From NCBI GenBank assembly GCA_900498245.1, contig LS998015.1, positions 1,111,543 to 1,175,542 on the forward strand: a stretch of 64,000 nt of DNA, read 5' to 3'. Shown piece after piece: positions 43,890 to 53,755 of the stretch. How positions within the stretch are numbered: position 1 is the first letter of the stretch; each line of letters begins with the position of its first letter. Source of the stretch: Candidatus Zixiibacteriota bacterium (GTDB taxonomy: Bacteria; Zixibacteria; MSB-5A5; GN15; PGXB01). Below the pieces are notes generated by a model. It did not search any database and was not told where the DNA came from. It saw only the letters and a program-made list of their open reading frames with translations. Position numbers and translations under genes: made by a program.

Positions 43890-45110
43890 ATGAGTGATGA
43901 AAGATTGAAATTCGATTTCGATGATGAAATCAGCCGCGTTGCCCGGATCAAGGTGGTGGGCGTAGGCGGTGCGGGCGGGAATGCCATCAATCGCATGATC
44001 GAGGCCGGTTTATCCGGAGTGGAGTTCATCGCGATTAACACCGATGCCCAGGTTCTGGAGAGCAATCTGGCTCCCAAGAAAGTACAAATCGGCAAGAGAC
44101 TGACCAAGGGTCTGGGCGCCGGGGCCAATCCCGAGATCGGGCGGAAAGCGGTGGAAGAAGATCATGATGAAGTCCTGGCGGCGGTGGCCGGGGCCGACAT
44201 GGTTTTTGTCACGGCCGGAATGGGCGGCGGCACGGGGACCGGCGCCGGGCCGGTGGTGGCCGAAATCGCCCGACAGCAGGGAGCGCTGACGGTGGCGGTG
44301 GTGACACGTCCGTTCAAGTGCGAGGGTCAGAAGCGCCAATCCAAGGCCGAATCGGGTTTAAGGGAGTTAAAGGAAAAGGCCGACACGTTGATCGCCATTC
44401 CGAACGAAAGACTTCTGGCAATAGTAGACAAAAATACCCGTCTGACTCAGGCCTTTTCGATAGCCGATGAAATTCTCCATCAGGCTACCAAAGGCATATC
44501 CGAATTGATCACCACTCCCGGTTTAATTAATGTTGATTTTGCCGATGTGAAAACGGTTATGCAGGAAAAAGGCGGGGCATTAATGGGGACAGGGTTCGGG
44601 ACCGGCGAGGAACGGGCCGAAACGGCGGCCAAACAGGCGATATCATCGCCCTTGTTGGAAGATATCTCCATTTCGGGAGCCAAAGGGGTATTGATAAACA
44701 TCACGGGCGGCGAAGATATGACCCTGTTTGATGTTAACACGGCGACTTCGATCATATATCAAGCGGCCGGATCGGAAGCGAATGTAATAGTCGGAACCGC
44801 CATTGATACTTCGCTGAAAGATCAGATGCGGATCACGGTAATCGCGACCGGGTTCAGCGGCATTGTCGAGGCGACCGTTGTCGGCGACCAGAAGGAGAAA
44901 GAAATAATCGCCCATTCTGCACCGGCCAAGGTGATGTCACTTTTTCCAGAACAGAGCAGTTTTCCGCTCAGGAAGGCGGTCGGTATGACGGCTTCGAACG
45001 GCGGCAACGGTAATGGAAATGGCAACGGCAACGGCGGACGGCTGCGGATGCCGACCTTCGAGGATGAAAATCGGACCATTCCGGCCTATATCAGGAGGCT
45101 GGATGAATAA
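43890..45110 (+). CDS. ftsZ: Cell division protein FtsZ
   Basis: Tubulin-like GTPase that forms the Z-ring; 406 residues. It has [12 protein letters not shown], the tubulin signature GGGTGTG at residues 112-118, [13 protein letters not shown] and the T7 loop [13 protein letters not shown] linker after about residue 340 contains an Asn-Gly run (GNGNGNGNGNGG). The C-terminus [10 protein letters not shown] is the conserved peptide that binds FtsA and other partners. Ribosome binding site GGAGGAG at 43877-43883. Last gene of the cluster before a terminator. Confidence 0.97.
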   Translation: MSDERLKFDFDDEISRVARIKVVGVGGAGGNAINRMIEAGLSGVEFIAINTDAQVLESNLAPKKVQIGKRLTKGLGAGANPEIGRKAVEEDHDEVLAAVAGADMVFVTAGMGGGTGTGAGPVVAEIARQQGALTVAVVTRPFKCEGQKRQSKAESGLRELKEKADTLIAIPNERLLAIVDKNTRLTQAFSIADEILHQATKGISELITTPGLINVDFADVKTVMQEKGGALMGTGFGTGEERAETAAKQAISSPLLEDISISGAKGVLINITGGEDMTLFDVNTATSIIYQAAGSEANVIVGTAIDTSLKDQMRITVIATGFSGIVEATVVGDQKEKEIIAHSAPAKVMSLFPEQSSFPLRKAVGMTASNGGNGNGNGNGNGGRLRMPTFEDENRTIPAYIRRLDE

Positions 45111-45144
45111 TAAATTTTAAGCCCACTCGGTTCCTCCACACCAA

Positions 45145-45182
45145 AACCGCCGGTCACGTTACCCGATCGGCGGTTATTATTT
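45145..45182 (+). terminator. Terminator after the dcw cluster
   Basis: Stem AACCGCCG (45145-45152) / CGGCGGTT (45168-45175), a 15-base loop that may pair further, then TATTATTTT. 34 bp after the ftsZ stop. The T-run is interrupted but the context fits. Confidence 0.7.
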
Positions 45183-45346
45183 TCCCACAAAATATGGGAT
45201 TGAGTCCATATTAATGTTCTTAAATTCTCCATATTAAGGTGTCAATCGATTTATATATATAGACTTAACTTTGACGGCCGGCCGGTATCTCATTTGCGCG
45301 AGTTCAGGCGGGCCGTAATATTTTATGGTCAAAAAGGGAGGTCTTT

Positions 45347-46117
45347 ATGAATATTGGTCCCAACCAGAATCTTTCATCCCTGCGGATAATCAGCAGTATC
45401 AATTTGGCTTCGATGGCCATGAATAAGGCGTCGGCGAAAGTCTCTTCCGGATGGAAAATTAATTTTGCCGCAGACGATCCTGCCGGACTGGTCATATCGG
45501 AAGCGATGAGGGCGCGAATTGCGGGACTCAATCAGGAAATCGAAAATACCTCCATCACCATGGATAAGTATAGTACGGCCGACTCGGCGCTGCTGCAAAT
45601 GAGAAGCAATCTCACGGAAATGAGAACGCTGGCGCTGGCGGCCGGAGATAGCGGCGTAATTGATGATAGTATGAGAGGAGCATATCAGGCGGAAGCGGAT
45701 AATCTGACGGTAAACTACAACAGGATTGCTACCCAGGCATCTTTCGGTGACCAGAAATTACTTGACGGTTCATCGGGATCGGTCGCGAATCTGCCGCCGC
45801 TTACCGGATTCAATTTGTCTTCATCGGCCGAAGCGCAAGAGAGCTTGAAGGCGATAGATGAAGAAATAGCGCGGGTTGATGCGGCCATCGGTCAGGTCGG
45901 CGCCACGGAAAAATATGGACTGGAGAGCCGCCTGAATAGTCTAAGAATCGAGATGCAAAACCTGACGGCGGCGGAGTCCCAGATCCGTGATACCGATTAC
46001 GCCAGCGTGTTTGCCGATTTTCTCAAGAACAAACTAATTCTGCACTCCGCCGTGTCGCTTTTATCTCATCAGGATATTTCGGCGCGAACCGTATTGAATC
46101 TTCTCAATTCCGAATAG
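45347..46117 (+). CDS. Flagellin-type protein (short)
   Basis: A 256-residue protein with flagellin N-terminal domain (SSLRIISSINLASMAMNKAS, KVSSGWKINFAADDPAGLVI, residues 10-145) and C-terminal domain (ESRLNSLRIEMQNLTAAESQ, RDTDYA, residues 175-256). It lacks the variable central D2/D3 region, so the filament would be thin and smooth. FlgL-type junction proteins share these ends, but the length and RDTDYA motif favour a filament flagellin. Ribosome binding site AGGGAGGT before ATG 45347. No other flagellar genes are in the window. Followed by a strong terminator shared with the convergent protease gene. Confidence 0.85.
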   Translation: MNIGPNQNLSSLRIISSINLASMAMNKASAKVSSGWKINFAADDPAGLVISEAMRARIAGLNQEIENTSITMDKYSTADSALLQMRSNLTEMRTLALAAGDSGVIDDSMRGAYQAEADNLTVNYNRIATQASFGDQKLLDGSSGSVANLPPLTGFNLSSSAEAQESLKAIDEEIARVDAAIGQVGATEKYGLESRLNSLRIEMQNLTAAESQIRDTDYASVFADFLKNKLILHSAVSLLSHQDISARTVLNLLNSE

Positions 46118-46142
46118 AAGTCCGTCAAAATTATGATGCCAT

Positions 46143-46176
46143 AAAAAAAGGGAGACGGTGACGTCTCCCTTTTTCT
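46143..46176. terminator. Bidirectional terminator between flagellin and M6 protease genes
   Basis: A perfect 13-bp stem AAAAAGGGAGACG (46145-46157) / CGTCTCCCTTTTT (46162-46174) with a four-base loop. A- and T-rich flanks on both sides let it terminate both convergent genes. Confidence 0.92.
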
Positions 46177-46187
46177 TATATCGATTA

Positions 46188-49100
46188 TCATAACGGCGGA
46201 CAGCTGAGGGCCGGGCCCTGACGGTACAAATAATTAATTAAATATGAGACGTCTATAATATTAACGGAGCCGCTATTATTGACGTCGGCGATCGACATCG
46301 GGCTCGGAGCCGGGCCGGATTTGTAAAGGAAATTGATGAGAAATGAAACATCGAGGATATTTATACTGCCATTACCGTTGAGATCCCCGCAGGTGAAGTC
46401 GCAGGCGTCACCGATGCCGTTATGATTGGAATCTTCCTGCCCGGGATTAGGCACATTGATGCAATTGTCGCAACTGTCGCCGACGGCATCACTATCGACA
46501 TCGGTCTGAGCATAATTGGCTTTGTTCGGGCAATTGTCGCAGAGGTCGCCGCGGCCGTCGCTGTCGGCATCAGCCTGATCATTATTGGGTACGGACGGAC
46601 AATTATCGCAGGCGTTACCCAGACTGTCGCCATCGGTATTCGTTTGATCGGCATTACTGGTGGTGGGGCAATTGTCGCAAACATTGCCGATGCCGTCGCC
46701 ATCGCTGTCAGCCTGATCCGGATTAGGTATCGCCGGGCAATTGTCGCAGACATCGCCCTTGCCGTCGCCGTCAGCGTCAGCCTGGTCGGCATTTGATTTG
46801 GTGGGGCAATTGTCGCAAACATTGCCGATGCCGTCGGCATCGCTGTCGGCCTGATCCGGATTGGCGATCGCAGGACAGTTGTCGCAAATGTCGCCTTTGC
46901 CGTCGCCATCGGTATCAGTTTGATCCGGATTGGCGACGAGCGGGCAATTGTCGACATCGTTGTTAATACCGTCACCGTCTATGTCGGGGTCGCAGACGTC
47001 ACCGATGCCATCACCATCGGTATCTTTCTGATCGGCGTTGGCAACAGCTGGGCAATTATCGCATACATCGCCTTTACCATCGGCGTCCGTGTCCAATTGA
47101 TCAGGATTGTAAACGGAAGGGCAATTATCGGTAAAGCAAATATTTTCAGGATGTCCGGGATCCCCATAACCATCGCCGTCGCTGTCAAAACAGGGGACGG
47201 TGGCCCAGCCGTTGAGGAAAAGCAGAATGCGGGTCAAAACGGTGTCGCGCTTGGCGTATGTCGAAGATGTATTTAAGATGGCCTCATATCCCCAGTTGAA
47301 GAAAATCAATTTGTACGGGCCGGTGTACGAAAGGGCGGAATAATGCGTTCCATCGCGGAATTTGAAAGCCGGTATGGCGCCGCCGACCGTGTCTATTTCC
47401 GCCGATAGCATCAGGGCCTGTTTGGAACCGCTAAAGTAACGGATACTTAGCCCGTCACCGATGGGCGAGCCAGTTATGCCATCGTGGATGAAATTGAAAA
47501 AATTCCCCGCGAAGCGGGCGTGGAGATAGTTATCAAGGAACAGGGAATCCTGAAGCCGCAATTCGCCGGCCAGACCCTGGCCGGTCAGGAAGAGATGCCC
47601 GCCGTTATCGAGATAATCTTTCATAGCGGTGATATCGGCGGTTTGGAGGTAATCGGCGGCGCTATCGCCGGTGAACCAGATTACGGCCGGATATTGACGA
47701 AGAAGAGTGCCGGCGGGCGGGCCCTGAACGGCTTTGGTCCAGATATCATTGGGGACCCTTTTCTTATACAGGTCACCGTGATAAATATCCTCATAAGTGC
47801 CGCCCCGATCATCATCAATCAGCAGAATGCGGGTGTGTCCAACCACCTGCTCGAGGGCAAAAGTATCTGTGAATTGACCGCCGTCGGATTCAATGGTGAC
47901 GAAGAAGGAATCATATGTGGGATTTTCAAGACTGGGAACGATATATTCTAACGGCTGAGAGAAATTATCGACTGAAGCGCCGCCACCGGTAATGGTCCCG
48001 AGATAAGCGGAGGAATTGGTAAAAACAATAGCGGGATCATTGGATGTCATGGTGACGGTGGCGTTAGTCGCGGTGAGCCAGTCATTATGCATTTTGAAAT
48101 AGAATCGGACCGTCTCGCCGGGGTCAAAAAACCCGTCGCTGTTATCGTCGGCGAAATCAGTGGAATCGAGAACATAATATGGCCGGGACCAGCGAACATC
48201 AAGATTTGCAGTCATGACAGAGTCGGAGTTGGAGATGTTCCAGACCGCCACCTGTGTTACAGAAGAATCATAAGCTTTGGAACCGGGATTGGATTTGTCG
48301 TCGAAATTGCGATTATTGGAACTTCCGGGGAAGGCATCACCGGCATCGCCATAGTTATGTGCGTATTGCAGATCCAATCTGCCGTCGGCCTGCTCCAGCG
48401 CCACCTCCGGGTGCCACTCGTCATCGTTGCCGTAGAAATTTTCATTAACATGCCAAACCAGGATTCCTTGTCCGGGGAGGTAGGAATCGAATCCGGTCAA
48501 CTGGCGATTTTCGACTATGAAATATTGTGACCCGATACTGCCGTTGGCCCAGAGACGATAGGCCACGGGATTCCAGGCGGCAACCGGCAGTTGGACATCA
48601 GTCATGTTTGCGGTGACATTGGTGGGGCTCAGGAAGCCAATTTGCGATTTGCACCAGGAGTCGAAACAGGCGGGGACACGGGAATCGCCGTTGTAACTTC
48701 CGTTGGCCATAATTGTCCAGTAACCGCAACCGGCCGAGGAATGGTCATAGTCATAGAGATCGGGCAGTCCCAGAATGTGACCGAATTCATGACAGAAAAC
48801 TCCGATTGGGGACAGACCGGAACCACCGTATTCTTCCGGTTCCATGGAATAACTTCCGATATTCACGCCATCCTGAGTGTGATAATAAATGCCGCTGGCA
48901 TGGGACCAGATTTCGCATTCGTTTCCGGAGACTTCCGTCCCGGAGCCGGCATGAAGGATAAAGAGACCGTCGACATAGCCGTCATTGTCATTGTCGAACT
49001 GGGAATAATCGACATCCGGATCAGCCAGGGCGACCGCCTCTTCGGCCAGTCGCGAGGCATTATTGGGATACGGTCCGAAACCGTGAGAGCCGTCGCAATA

Positions 49101-49553
49101 ATTGGTATAATAGGTCGAATTCTGGGACGCATGATACCATCCAACGACGGTACCATTCATGATGTAATTTCCATATGAGTTCTGGATATAATATTCCTTC
49201 ATCGATCCGGTCGGGTTAATCCCGTCGGAAAAAAGAATGGAGTCAAATTTCTGGACGGTTCCCGCGGCCGAACCGGCGGTGTACGGCTTATCCGGAAAAT
49301 CAATCAGGATCACCAGAATATTGAAAGTGGTCGGCTGATCGAGAGAGAGTTTCTTGGGCGCCTTGCCGTTGTCGGACATGGGAACATCGATCCCTTTGGC
49401 ATGGGCTTCAGCCGTGACCTGAAGATATTTCTCGAAACGCCCTTCATCTTTCATTTTCTGAAGGACCTCGGGAGTCGGGGCGACCGCCCATATGGCGGAA
49501 GAGAAGATAACAAAAAGGATAAAGGAAATAAGCAGATATAACGATTTATTCAT
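46188..49553 (-). CDS. M6-family metalloprotease with thrombospondin type 3 repeats and dockerin
   Basis: A 1,121-residue secreted zinc protease. Signal peptide in the first ~25 residues. The M6 (immune inhibitor A-like) domain spans about 70-400, with the zinc motif HEFGH at residues 255-259 and downstream PDLYD. A middle region (~410-790) contains Ig-like and GATase-like segments. Residues ~795-1050 hold ten calcium-binding thrombospondin type 3 repeats (DNCP..xNxDQxDxDxDGxGD). The last ~65 residues are two dockerin-type Ca2+ repeats ([36 protein letters not shown]). It has no T9SS domain. ATG 49553 is chosen because GGAG lies seven bases upstream; ATG 49565 is four codons earlier. Confidence 0.9.
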   Translation of the reverse strand: MNKSLYLLISFILFVIFSSAIWAVAPTPEVLQKMKDEGRFEKYLQVTAEAHAKGIDVPMSDNGKAPKKLSLDQPTTFNILVILIDFPDKPYTAGSAAGTVQKFDSILFSDGINPTGSMKEYYIQNSYGNYIMNGTVVGWYHASQNSTYYTNYCDGSHGFGPYPNNASRLAEEAVALADPDVDYSQFDNDNDGYVDGLFILHAGSGTEVSGNECEIWSHASGIYYHTQDGVNIGSYSMEPEEYGGSGLSPIGVFCHEFGHILGLPDLYDYDHSSAGCGYWTIMANGSYNGDSRVPACFDSWCKSQIGFLSPTNVTANMTDVQLPVAAWNPVAYRLWANGSIGSQYFIVENRQLTGFDSYLPGQGILVWHVNENFYGNDDEWHPEVALEQADGRLDLQYAHNYGDAGDAFPGSSNNRNFDDKSNPGSKAYDSSVTQVAVWNISNSDSVMTANLDVRWSRPYYVLDSTDFADDNSDGFFDPGETVRFYFKMHNDWLTATNATVTMTSNDPAIVFTNSSAYLGTITGGGASVDNFSQPLEYIVPSLENPTYDSFFVTIESDGGQFTDTFALEQVVGHTRILLIDDDRGGTYEDIYHGDLYKKRVPNDIWTKAVQGPPAGTLLRQYPAVIWFTGDSAADYLQTADITAMKDYLDNGGHLFLTGQGLAGELRLQDSLFLDNYLHARFAGNFFNFIHDGITGSPIGDGLSIRYFSGSKQALMLSAEIDTVGGAIPAFKFRDGTHYSALSYTGPYKLIFFNWGYEAILNTSSTYAKRDTVLTRILLFLNGWATVPCFDSDGDGYGDPGHPENICFTDNCPSVYNPDQLDTDADGKGDVCDNCPAVANADQKDTDGDGIGDVCDPDIDGDGINNDVDNCPLVANPDQTDTDGDGKGDICDNCPAIANPDQADSDADGIGNVCDNCPTKSNADQADADGDGKGDVCDNCPAIPNPDQADSDGDGIGNVCDNCPTTSNADQTNTDGDSLGNACDNCPSVPNNDQADADSDGRGDLCDNCPNKANYAQTDVDSDAVGDSCDNCINVPNPGQEDSNHNGIGDACDFTCGDLNGNGSINILDVSFLINFLYKSGPAPSPMSIADVNNSGSVNIIDVSYLINYLYRQGPALSCPPL
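46410..47130 (-). repeat. Thrombospondin type 3 repeat array in the M6 protease gene
   Basis: Ten repeats, mostly 69 bp (23 residues), lying within the coding sequence. A stretch beginning GGGGCAATTGTCGC recurs exactly 138 bp apart (46665 and 46803), which shows a recent duplication of a two-repeat unit. Confidence 0.8.
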
Positions 49554-49641
49554 CAATTTCTCCATGGTGAGTATTTATTTAAATATACAAAAAATCATAT
49601 ATCCGTCAATTGATATATTCCTCATCGGCGGCTTTGGTCCA

Positions 49642-49690
49642 TTTTGCATGCCCAAAATGCAAAACGGGGCGGCAAGATCCGCCCCGCTGC
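49642..49690 (-). terminator. Terminator of the chemoreceptor gene
   Basis: An 8-bp stem CGGGGCGG / CCGCCCCG (49665-49672 and 49679-49686) with a six-base loop, followed on the minus strand by TTTTGC. A second hairpin, TTTTGCAT / ATGCAAAA (49642-49649 and 49657-49664), adjoins it. Confidence 0.75.
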
Positions 49691-49709
49691 AATTGACTGC
49701 TTAGAACAA

Positions 49710-51704
49710 TCAGTAGTTTACCGGAATTTTTTCGCTTCGTCCCTTTGCTCCCCCGATGAGGTTTTCGAGTTCGGAAACAATACCGGTCAGGGCCTCGGCC
49801 TGGGCGCTTAATTCCTCGGAGGCCGACGCCGTTTCCTCGGCGGCGGAGGCATTCTGCTGCGTTATTTCATCGACTTGCCCCACGGCCTGGGTAATCTGCG
49901 AGATGCCCTCGGATTGTTCTTCGGACAATTGTGCTATATCCGCAACAATGGAGGCCACCCGCTCGGCATTATCGCCGATGGTTTTGAGCGATTCGACCGC
50001 CCGGACCACGATATCGCGGCCGCCGCGGGCGGTGGAAATGCTATCGGCAATGAGAGAAGCGGTGTCCTTGGCGGAATTGGCGGCCCGCTCCGCCAGATGA
50101 CGGACTTCCTCGGCCACCACGGCGAATCCTTTGCCGTGCTCTCCGGCCCGGGCCGCCTCGACCGCGGCGTTAAGGGCAAGAAGATTGGTTTGGAAAGCAA
50201 TCTCCTCGATTGATTTAATAATATGGGAGATTTTATCCGAGGCCTCATTGATGGCATCCATGGCCTGCTGCATTTCGGCCATGGCGGAATTTCCATCCTG
50301 CGCACTGACCTTGGTTTGCTGAGCCAGTTCATTGGCCTTCCTGGTGTAGTCGGCGTTGTTCTTGGTTTTGCCGGAAATTTCCGTGAGCGAACTTGATGTT
50401 TCCTCTATTGAGGCCGCCTGATCGGAGGCTCCCTGAGAGAGCTGTTGGCTGGCGCTGGTCACCTGACCGGCCGCCGAAGCCGCCTGACCGGAGGCATTTG
50501 TAAGATTGCCGATGGCACGGGTGATAGGACCGGCAATGCTTCCGGCCAAATAGAAGGATATCAGAACGGCAAGGCCGATCAACACCAGACCAATTATGAT
50601 AGAAGCGGTTACCAGTTTATTCAGGGACGATACGGTCTTGTCGGACACGACATTCATTTCGTCGTCATACGATGCCACCCCGATGACCCAGTCCCACGGT
50701 TCGAAGTATGTTACGGCATCAAGGCGCTTCCGCATCGGTTCATTATCACTTTCTCGCCAGGAGAAAGACAAATATGAGACTCTGCCGTCGCTGGCGGAAA
50801 TAGCGTCATTAATGATTTTCAGATAGGCGTTTTCGCTTCCCGCCGTCTGTTTATTAAGGATATTGGTACCATCCAATTTGGAATCTTTGGAAATGACATA
50901 TTCGCCCTTTTGCGCCCCGGTACCGCGGAGAACGTACAAATATCCGGTCTTGCCGGCTTTGACAGAGAGAAGGGCCTTGCGGAGACTGGTGACATTCTCC
51001 TGTTTAATGCCGACGTATAGCATGCCAATTATTTCCCCGGCGGCATTTTTTATGGGTTCATAGGCGGTTATATACCAGGTATTAACGACAAAAGCCTTAC
51101 CCTTGTAGGTTTGGCCGTTCATGACGGCCTCAATAATGGGGTTCGGTTTTCCGTCGGAGCCGCGGGCCGCGATATAGGTTCCGATAGCGCGCTTCCCTTC
51201 CAGAGTCAGAACATTGGTGGAAATACGAAGCATGTCGCCGTCGCTATTCATCCTCTGGAAGATGGTGCAGGTTCCGCCGACAAGCGAAGTCGCATCATCG
51301 ACAACTGGTGAATATTTTCCGGCGTCGGAAGTCTGATCAATTTGATTGCCGCCCAGCCCCATAGCCGGCAGATCGATTTCGGTGGCCTCCTTGGTAATTT
51401 GATTGATAGCTTTCCAATGGATTTTTTGAGATAAGAGACTTGGCCTCCCGTTTCTCAGAAGAAAAAGCCGCGCTACATTTAGACTGCCGGTCAGCGCCTG
51501 TTCTATAGATTCCTGCTGACTTTTGCAGAGAGAATATGAATCCTGGCAAATGGTCGCCAGTTGGCCCTTAGTCTGGGAATCCAATTCTCTGGCTACATCG
51601 GTCACCAGACTCTGCTTCTGGAAGTAGGTCATACAAAGAACGATTGCCATAGGTATGCATGCCCCCAAGATGCCCAAAAGCAGGATTTTAGATTTGATTG
51701 TCAT
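49710..51704 (-). CDS. Methyl-accepting chemotaxis protein with Cache sensor
   Basis: A 664-residue transmembrane receptor. A first membrane segment at about 7-29, a periplasmic Cache-type sensor (about 35-355; [23 protein letters not shown] and [13 protein letters not shown] are typical), a second membrane segment (~365-392) and a signalling domain with the hairpin tip [21 protein letters not shown]. The HAMP region between is degenerate. There is no NWETF-like CheR-binding end. It senses a small ligand, unidentified. Ribosome binding site AGGAGGG. No che genes are adjacent. Confidence 0.93.
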   Translation of the reverse strand: MTIKSKILLLGILGACIPMAIVLCMTYFQKQSLVTDVARELDSQTKGQLATICQDSYSLCKSQQESIEQALTGSLNVARLFLLRNGRPSLLSQKIHWKAINQITKEATEIDLPAMGLGGNQIDQTSDAGKYSPVVDDATSLVGGTCTIFQRMNSDGDMLRISTNVLTLEGKRAIGTYIAARGSDGKPNPIIEAVMNGQTYKGKAFVVNTWYITAYEPIKNAAGEIIGMLYVGIKQENVTSLRKALLSVKAGKTGYLYVLRGTGAQKGEYVISKDSKLDGTNILNKQTAGSENAYLKIINDAISASDGRVSYLSFSWRESDNEPMRKRLDAVTYFEPWDWVIGVASYDDEMNVVSDKTVSSLNKLVTASIIIGLVLIGLAVLISFYLAGSIAGPITRAIGNLTNASGQAASAAGQVTSASQQLSQGASDQAASIEETSSSLTEISGKTKNNADYTRKANELAQQTKVSAQDGNSAMAEMQQAMDAINEASDKISHIIKSIEEIAFQTNLLALNAAVEAARAGEHGKGFAVVAEEVRHLAERAANSAKDTASLIADSISTARGGRDIVVRAVESLKTIGDNAERVASIVADIAQLSEEQSEGISQITQAVGQVDEITQQNASAAEETASASEELSAQAEALTGIVSELENLIGGAKGRSEKIPVNY

Positions 51705-51750
51705 CTTTCCCTCCTAATGACATTTGAAAGGTCCCCCTTTTTTTTGTGGA

Positions 51751-51773
51751 ATCGGCGCGTAAAAGCAGACCTT
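51751..51773 (-). promoter_or_regulatory. Possible sigma-28-like promoter of the chemoreceptor gene
   Basis: On the minus strand, TCAA, about 15 bases, then GCCGATTC (51750-51756), close to the flagellar sigma-28 pattern TAAA-N15-GCCGATAA. Motility genes often use this. The match is partial. Confidence 0.25.
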
Positions 51774-51901
51774 GAGTCAAGGATTGTCCGATTGACAGGC
51801 CTTTTGGAAGACTTTATCGCGCCTGCCGGATACCCGGGGTGTTTTTCCCACCCACCTAAGATTATGATAATTAAATTGTTATGAAATGGAGGAGCGGAGT
51901 T

Positions 51902-51988
51902 ATGAAAATTCTAAGGCCCGAATTTCAAATCAGGAGTTTGTGCCGTCAAAATCGCGATTGTTCAGGACAAGGTCAAAAACCACTCTAA
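51902..51988 (+). CDS. Candidate small protein (28 aa)
   Basis: ATG 51902 follows GGAGGAGCGGAG within ten bases, and the frame ends at TAA 51988, eleven bases before a strong terminator that also works on this strand. The peptide starts MKILRPEFQIRSLCRQ and is basic with two cysteines. No family is recognised. An in-frame ATG at 51881 exists. It might instead be a small RNA. Confidence 0.35.
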   Translation: MKILRPEFQIRSLCRQNRDCSGQGQKPL

Positions 51989-51998
51989 ACAGCAAACA

Positions 51999-52035
51999 AA
52001 AACCGCCGATGACGGCGGTTTTCTTTAATTTTTTC
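51999..52035. terminator. Bidirectional terminator
   Basis: A 10-bp stem AAAACCGCCG / CGGCGGTTTT with a four-base loop (atga), T-rich on the plus side (TCTTTAATTTTTT) and T-rich on the minus side (TTTTTGTTTG). It serves rpmB on the minus strand and any transcript of the 51902 frame on the plus strand. Confidence 0.9.
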
Positions 52036-52072
52036 CGATTTAGTCGCGTTGCCGAGGAGCCCGAGCGGCCCG

Positions 52073-52267
52073 TTATCGAGTCACTTTTTGGACCTTGCCT
52101 GCCTTGAGACAGGCGGTGCAGACGCGGATGGTCTTTGTCCGGCCGTTAATGCTGGCGCGAACCGATTGAAGGTTGGGATTCCAGCGGCGGGGAGTCACAT
52201 TATGGGCGTGGGAGACATTGCGGCCCATGACCGGCTTTTTCCCACATATTTCGCACACTTTAGCCAT
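52073..52267 (-). CDS. rpmB: 50S ribosomal protein L28
   Basis: A 64-residue ribosomal protein: [49 protein letters not shown]. It has two Cys pairs (CEIC and CTAC), the zinc-binding form of L28. ATG 52267 preceded by GGAGAAATTG; a longer upstream frame is rejected. It is divergent from serS. Confidence 0.96.
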   Translation of the reverse strand: MAKVCEICGKKPVMGRNVSHAHNVTPRRWNPNLQSVRASINGRTKTIRVCTACLKAGKVQKVTR

Positions 52268-52374
52268 TTTCAATTTCTCCAGTATTTCAAAGTCAAATAA
52301 GATACAGTTTTCGGTCAAAAAAGCAAGGGATAAATTTCCGCCGGGCGGCTTTCCGCGGCCGTCCCGCCATTTTC

Positions 52375-52403
52375 TTGACACCCCCCGATAAAACCGTTAT
52401 TTT
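52375..52403 (+). promoter_or_regulatory. Promoter of the serS operon
   Basis: TTGACA at 52375-52380, exactly 17 bases, TATTTT at 52398-52403. It would give a leader of about 60 bases before serS. The leader carries two copies of GTATAAC. Confidence 0.65.
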
Positions 52404-52471
52404 GGCCTGATAATTGTATAACGTTTTGCCGTAACGATAAATCGTATAACAGGAAACGGGCCGGGATTAAA

Positions 52472-53755
52472 ATGCTTGATATTAAATTTATAAGAGAAAA
52501 TCCGCAATTGGTCAAAGATGCGGTTAAAAATAAGAACGACAAAGCGGATATTGACGGTATCCTGGAGTTGGACAAGAAGCGGCGGGGGATAATTGCCGAG
52601 GTAGAACAACTCAAGGCGCTCAGAAATAGTGTCTCTGAGCAAATTGCGCAGAAGAAGAAAAAGAAAGAGGATGCCGGCGCCGATATCGCCCGGATGAAGG
52701 AAGTCGGTGAAAAAATAGCCTCTTTTGACAACGATCTCCGGGCGACCGAAGAAGAAATAAACGGCATGCTTCTTCGGGTGCCGAATGTGCCGCATCATTC
52801 AGTCCCCGTGGGAGACAGTGAAGAGTGCAATGTCACGGTCCGGGAGTGGGGGAAGATCCCGCAATATAGTTTCACTCCGGCGCCGCACTGGGAAATAGGG
52901 GAGAAGCTGGGGCTTCTGGATCTCCCGGCGGCGGCAAAAATTACCGGCTCCGGGTTTTATATATTGAAGGGGGCCGGGGCCAGGTTGCAGCGTGCCCTGA
53001 TACAATTCATGCTGGATACCCATACCGCCGACGGTTTTGTGGAAATCGCCCCGCCGTATCTGGCGAATTCCGAATCGATGACTGGTACCGGGCAGTTGCC
53101 GAAACTGGCCGAAGATATGTACAAACTTGCCGAGGAGAATTTGTATTTGATCCCGACCGCCGAGGTTCCGGTGACTAATTTGCACCGGGATGAAATTCTG
53201 CCGGAGGAAAAACTGCCGATTTACTATGTGGCCCATACCCCCTGTTTCCGCCGCGAAGCGGGAGCGGCCGGAAAGGATACCCGGGGGATGATACGGGTGC
53301 ATCAATTCGAAAAAGTGGAACTGGTCAAAATCGTGCATCCGGACAAATCGTATGACGAGCACGAAACTCTTCTTCAGCAGGCGGAAAAAATAATCCGGGC
53401 CTTGAACATTCCCTACCGGGTCCGCCTGCTCTGCACCGGGGATCTGTCTTTTGCGGGAGCGAAATGCTACGATATCGAAATCTGGTGCGCGGGAGTGAAC
53501 AAATACCTGGAAATATCATCGGTCTCCAATTTTGAATCGTTCCAGGCCCGGCGGATGAACACCCGTTTCCGCGACAAGGATAAAAAAGTGCATTTTGTCC
53601 ACACTCTGAACGGTTCCGGTACGGCCCTGGCGAGGCTGGTTCCGGCAATAATGGAAAATTACCAGACGGAATACGGTACCATTGTGATACCGGAGGCGCT
53701 TCGACCCTATATGGGAGGGTTAACGGAAATTAGCGAAAAAGAGAAGCGTGGCTAA
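52472..53755 (+). CDS. serS: Seryl-tRNA synthetase
   Basis: Charges tRNA(Ser) with serine. A 427-residue class II synthetase with an N-terminal coiled-coil arm (about 1-110; FIRENPQLVKDAVKNK at the start), motif 2 around CFRREAGAAGKDTRGMIRVH, and motif 3 LNGSGTALARLVPAIMENYQ. Length is normal. It begins a run of tightly spaced genes; the next gene overlaps by eight bases. Confidence 0.97.
   Translation: MLDIKFIRENPQLVKDAVKNKNDKADIDGILELDKKRRGIIAEVEQLKALRNSVSEQIAQKKKKKEDAGADIARMKEVGEKIASFDNDLRATEEEINGMLLRVPNVPHHSVPVGDSEECNVTVREWGKIPQYSFTPAPHWEIGEKLGLLDLPAAAKITGSGFYILKGAGARLQRALIQFMLDTHTADGFVEIAPPYLANSESMTGTGQLPKLAEDMYKLAEENLYLIPTAEVPVTNLHRDEILPEEKLPIYYVAHTPCFRREAGAAGKDTRGMIRVHQFEKVELVKIVHPDKSYDEHETLLQQAEKIIRALNIPYRVRLLCTGDLSFAGAKCYDIEIWCAGVNKYLEISSVSNFESFQARRMNTRFRDKDKKVHFVHTLNGSGTALARLVPAIMENYQTEYGTIVIPEALRPYMGGLTEISEKEKRG

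Larger units (their letters stand above)
51705..52072. other. Intergenic region between chemoreceptor and rpmB
   Basis: 368 bp. It holds the minus-strand control region of the chemoreceptor, a small plus-strand open frame with a good ribosome binding site (51902-51988) and a bidirectional terminator at 51999-52022. Confidence 0.6.

Noticed and set aside
45262-45288. Sigma-28 promoter before the flagellin gene
   Set aside because: GCCGGTAT is present but the upstream element has the wrong spacing (8 instead of 11 bases after a TTAACTTT).
46422-46796. Hydrophobic plus-strand frame with repeats
   Set aside because: Antisense shadow of the thrombospondin repeats; periodicity comes from the true gene.
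52045-52075. tRNA-like start GCCGAGGAGCCCGAGCGG
   Set aside because: Only about 25 bases before the rpmB stop; no acceptor pairing, no T-loop, no anticodon arm.
52268-52381. N-terminal extension of rpmB
   Set aside because: Upstream codons are unlike L28, and a good ribosome binding site precedes ATG 52267.
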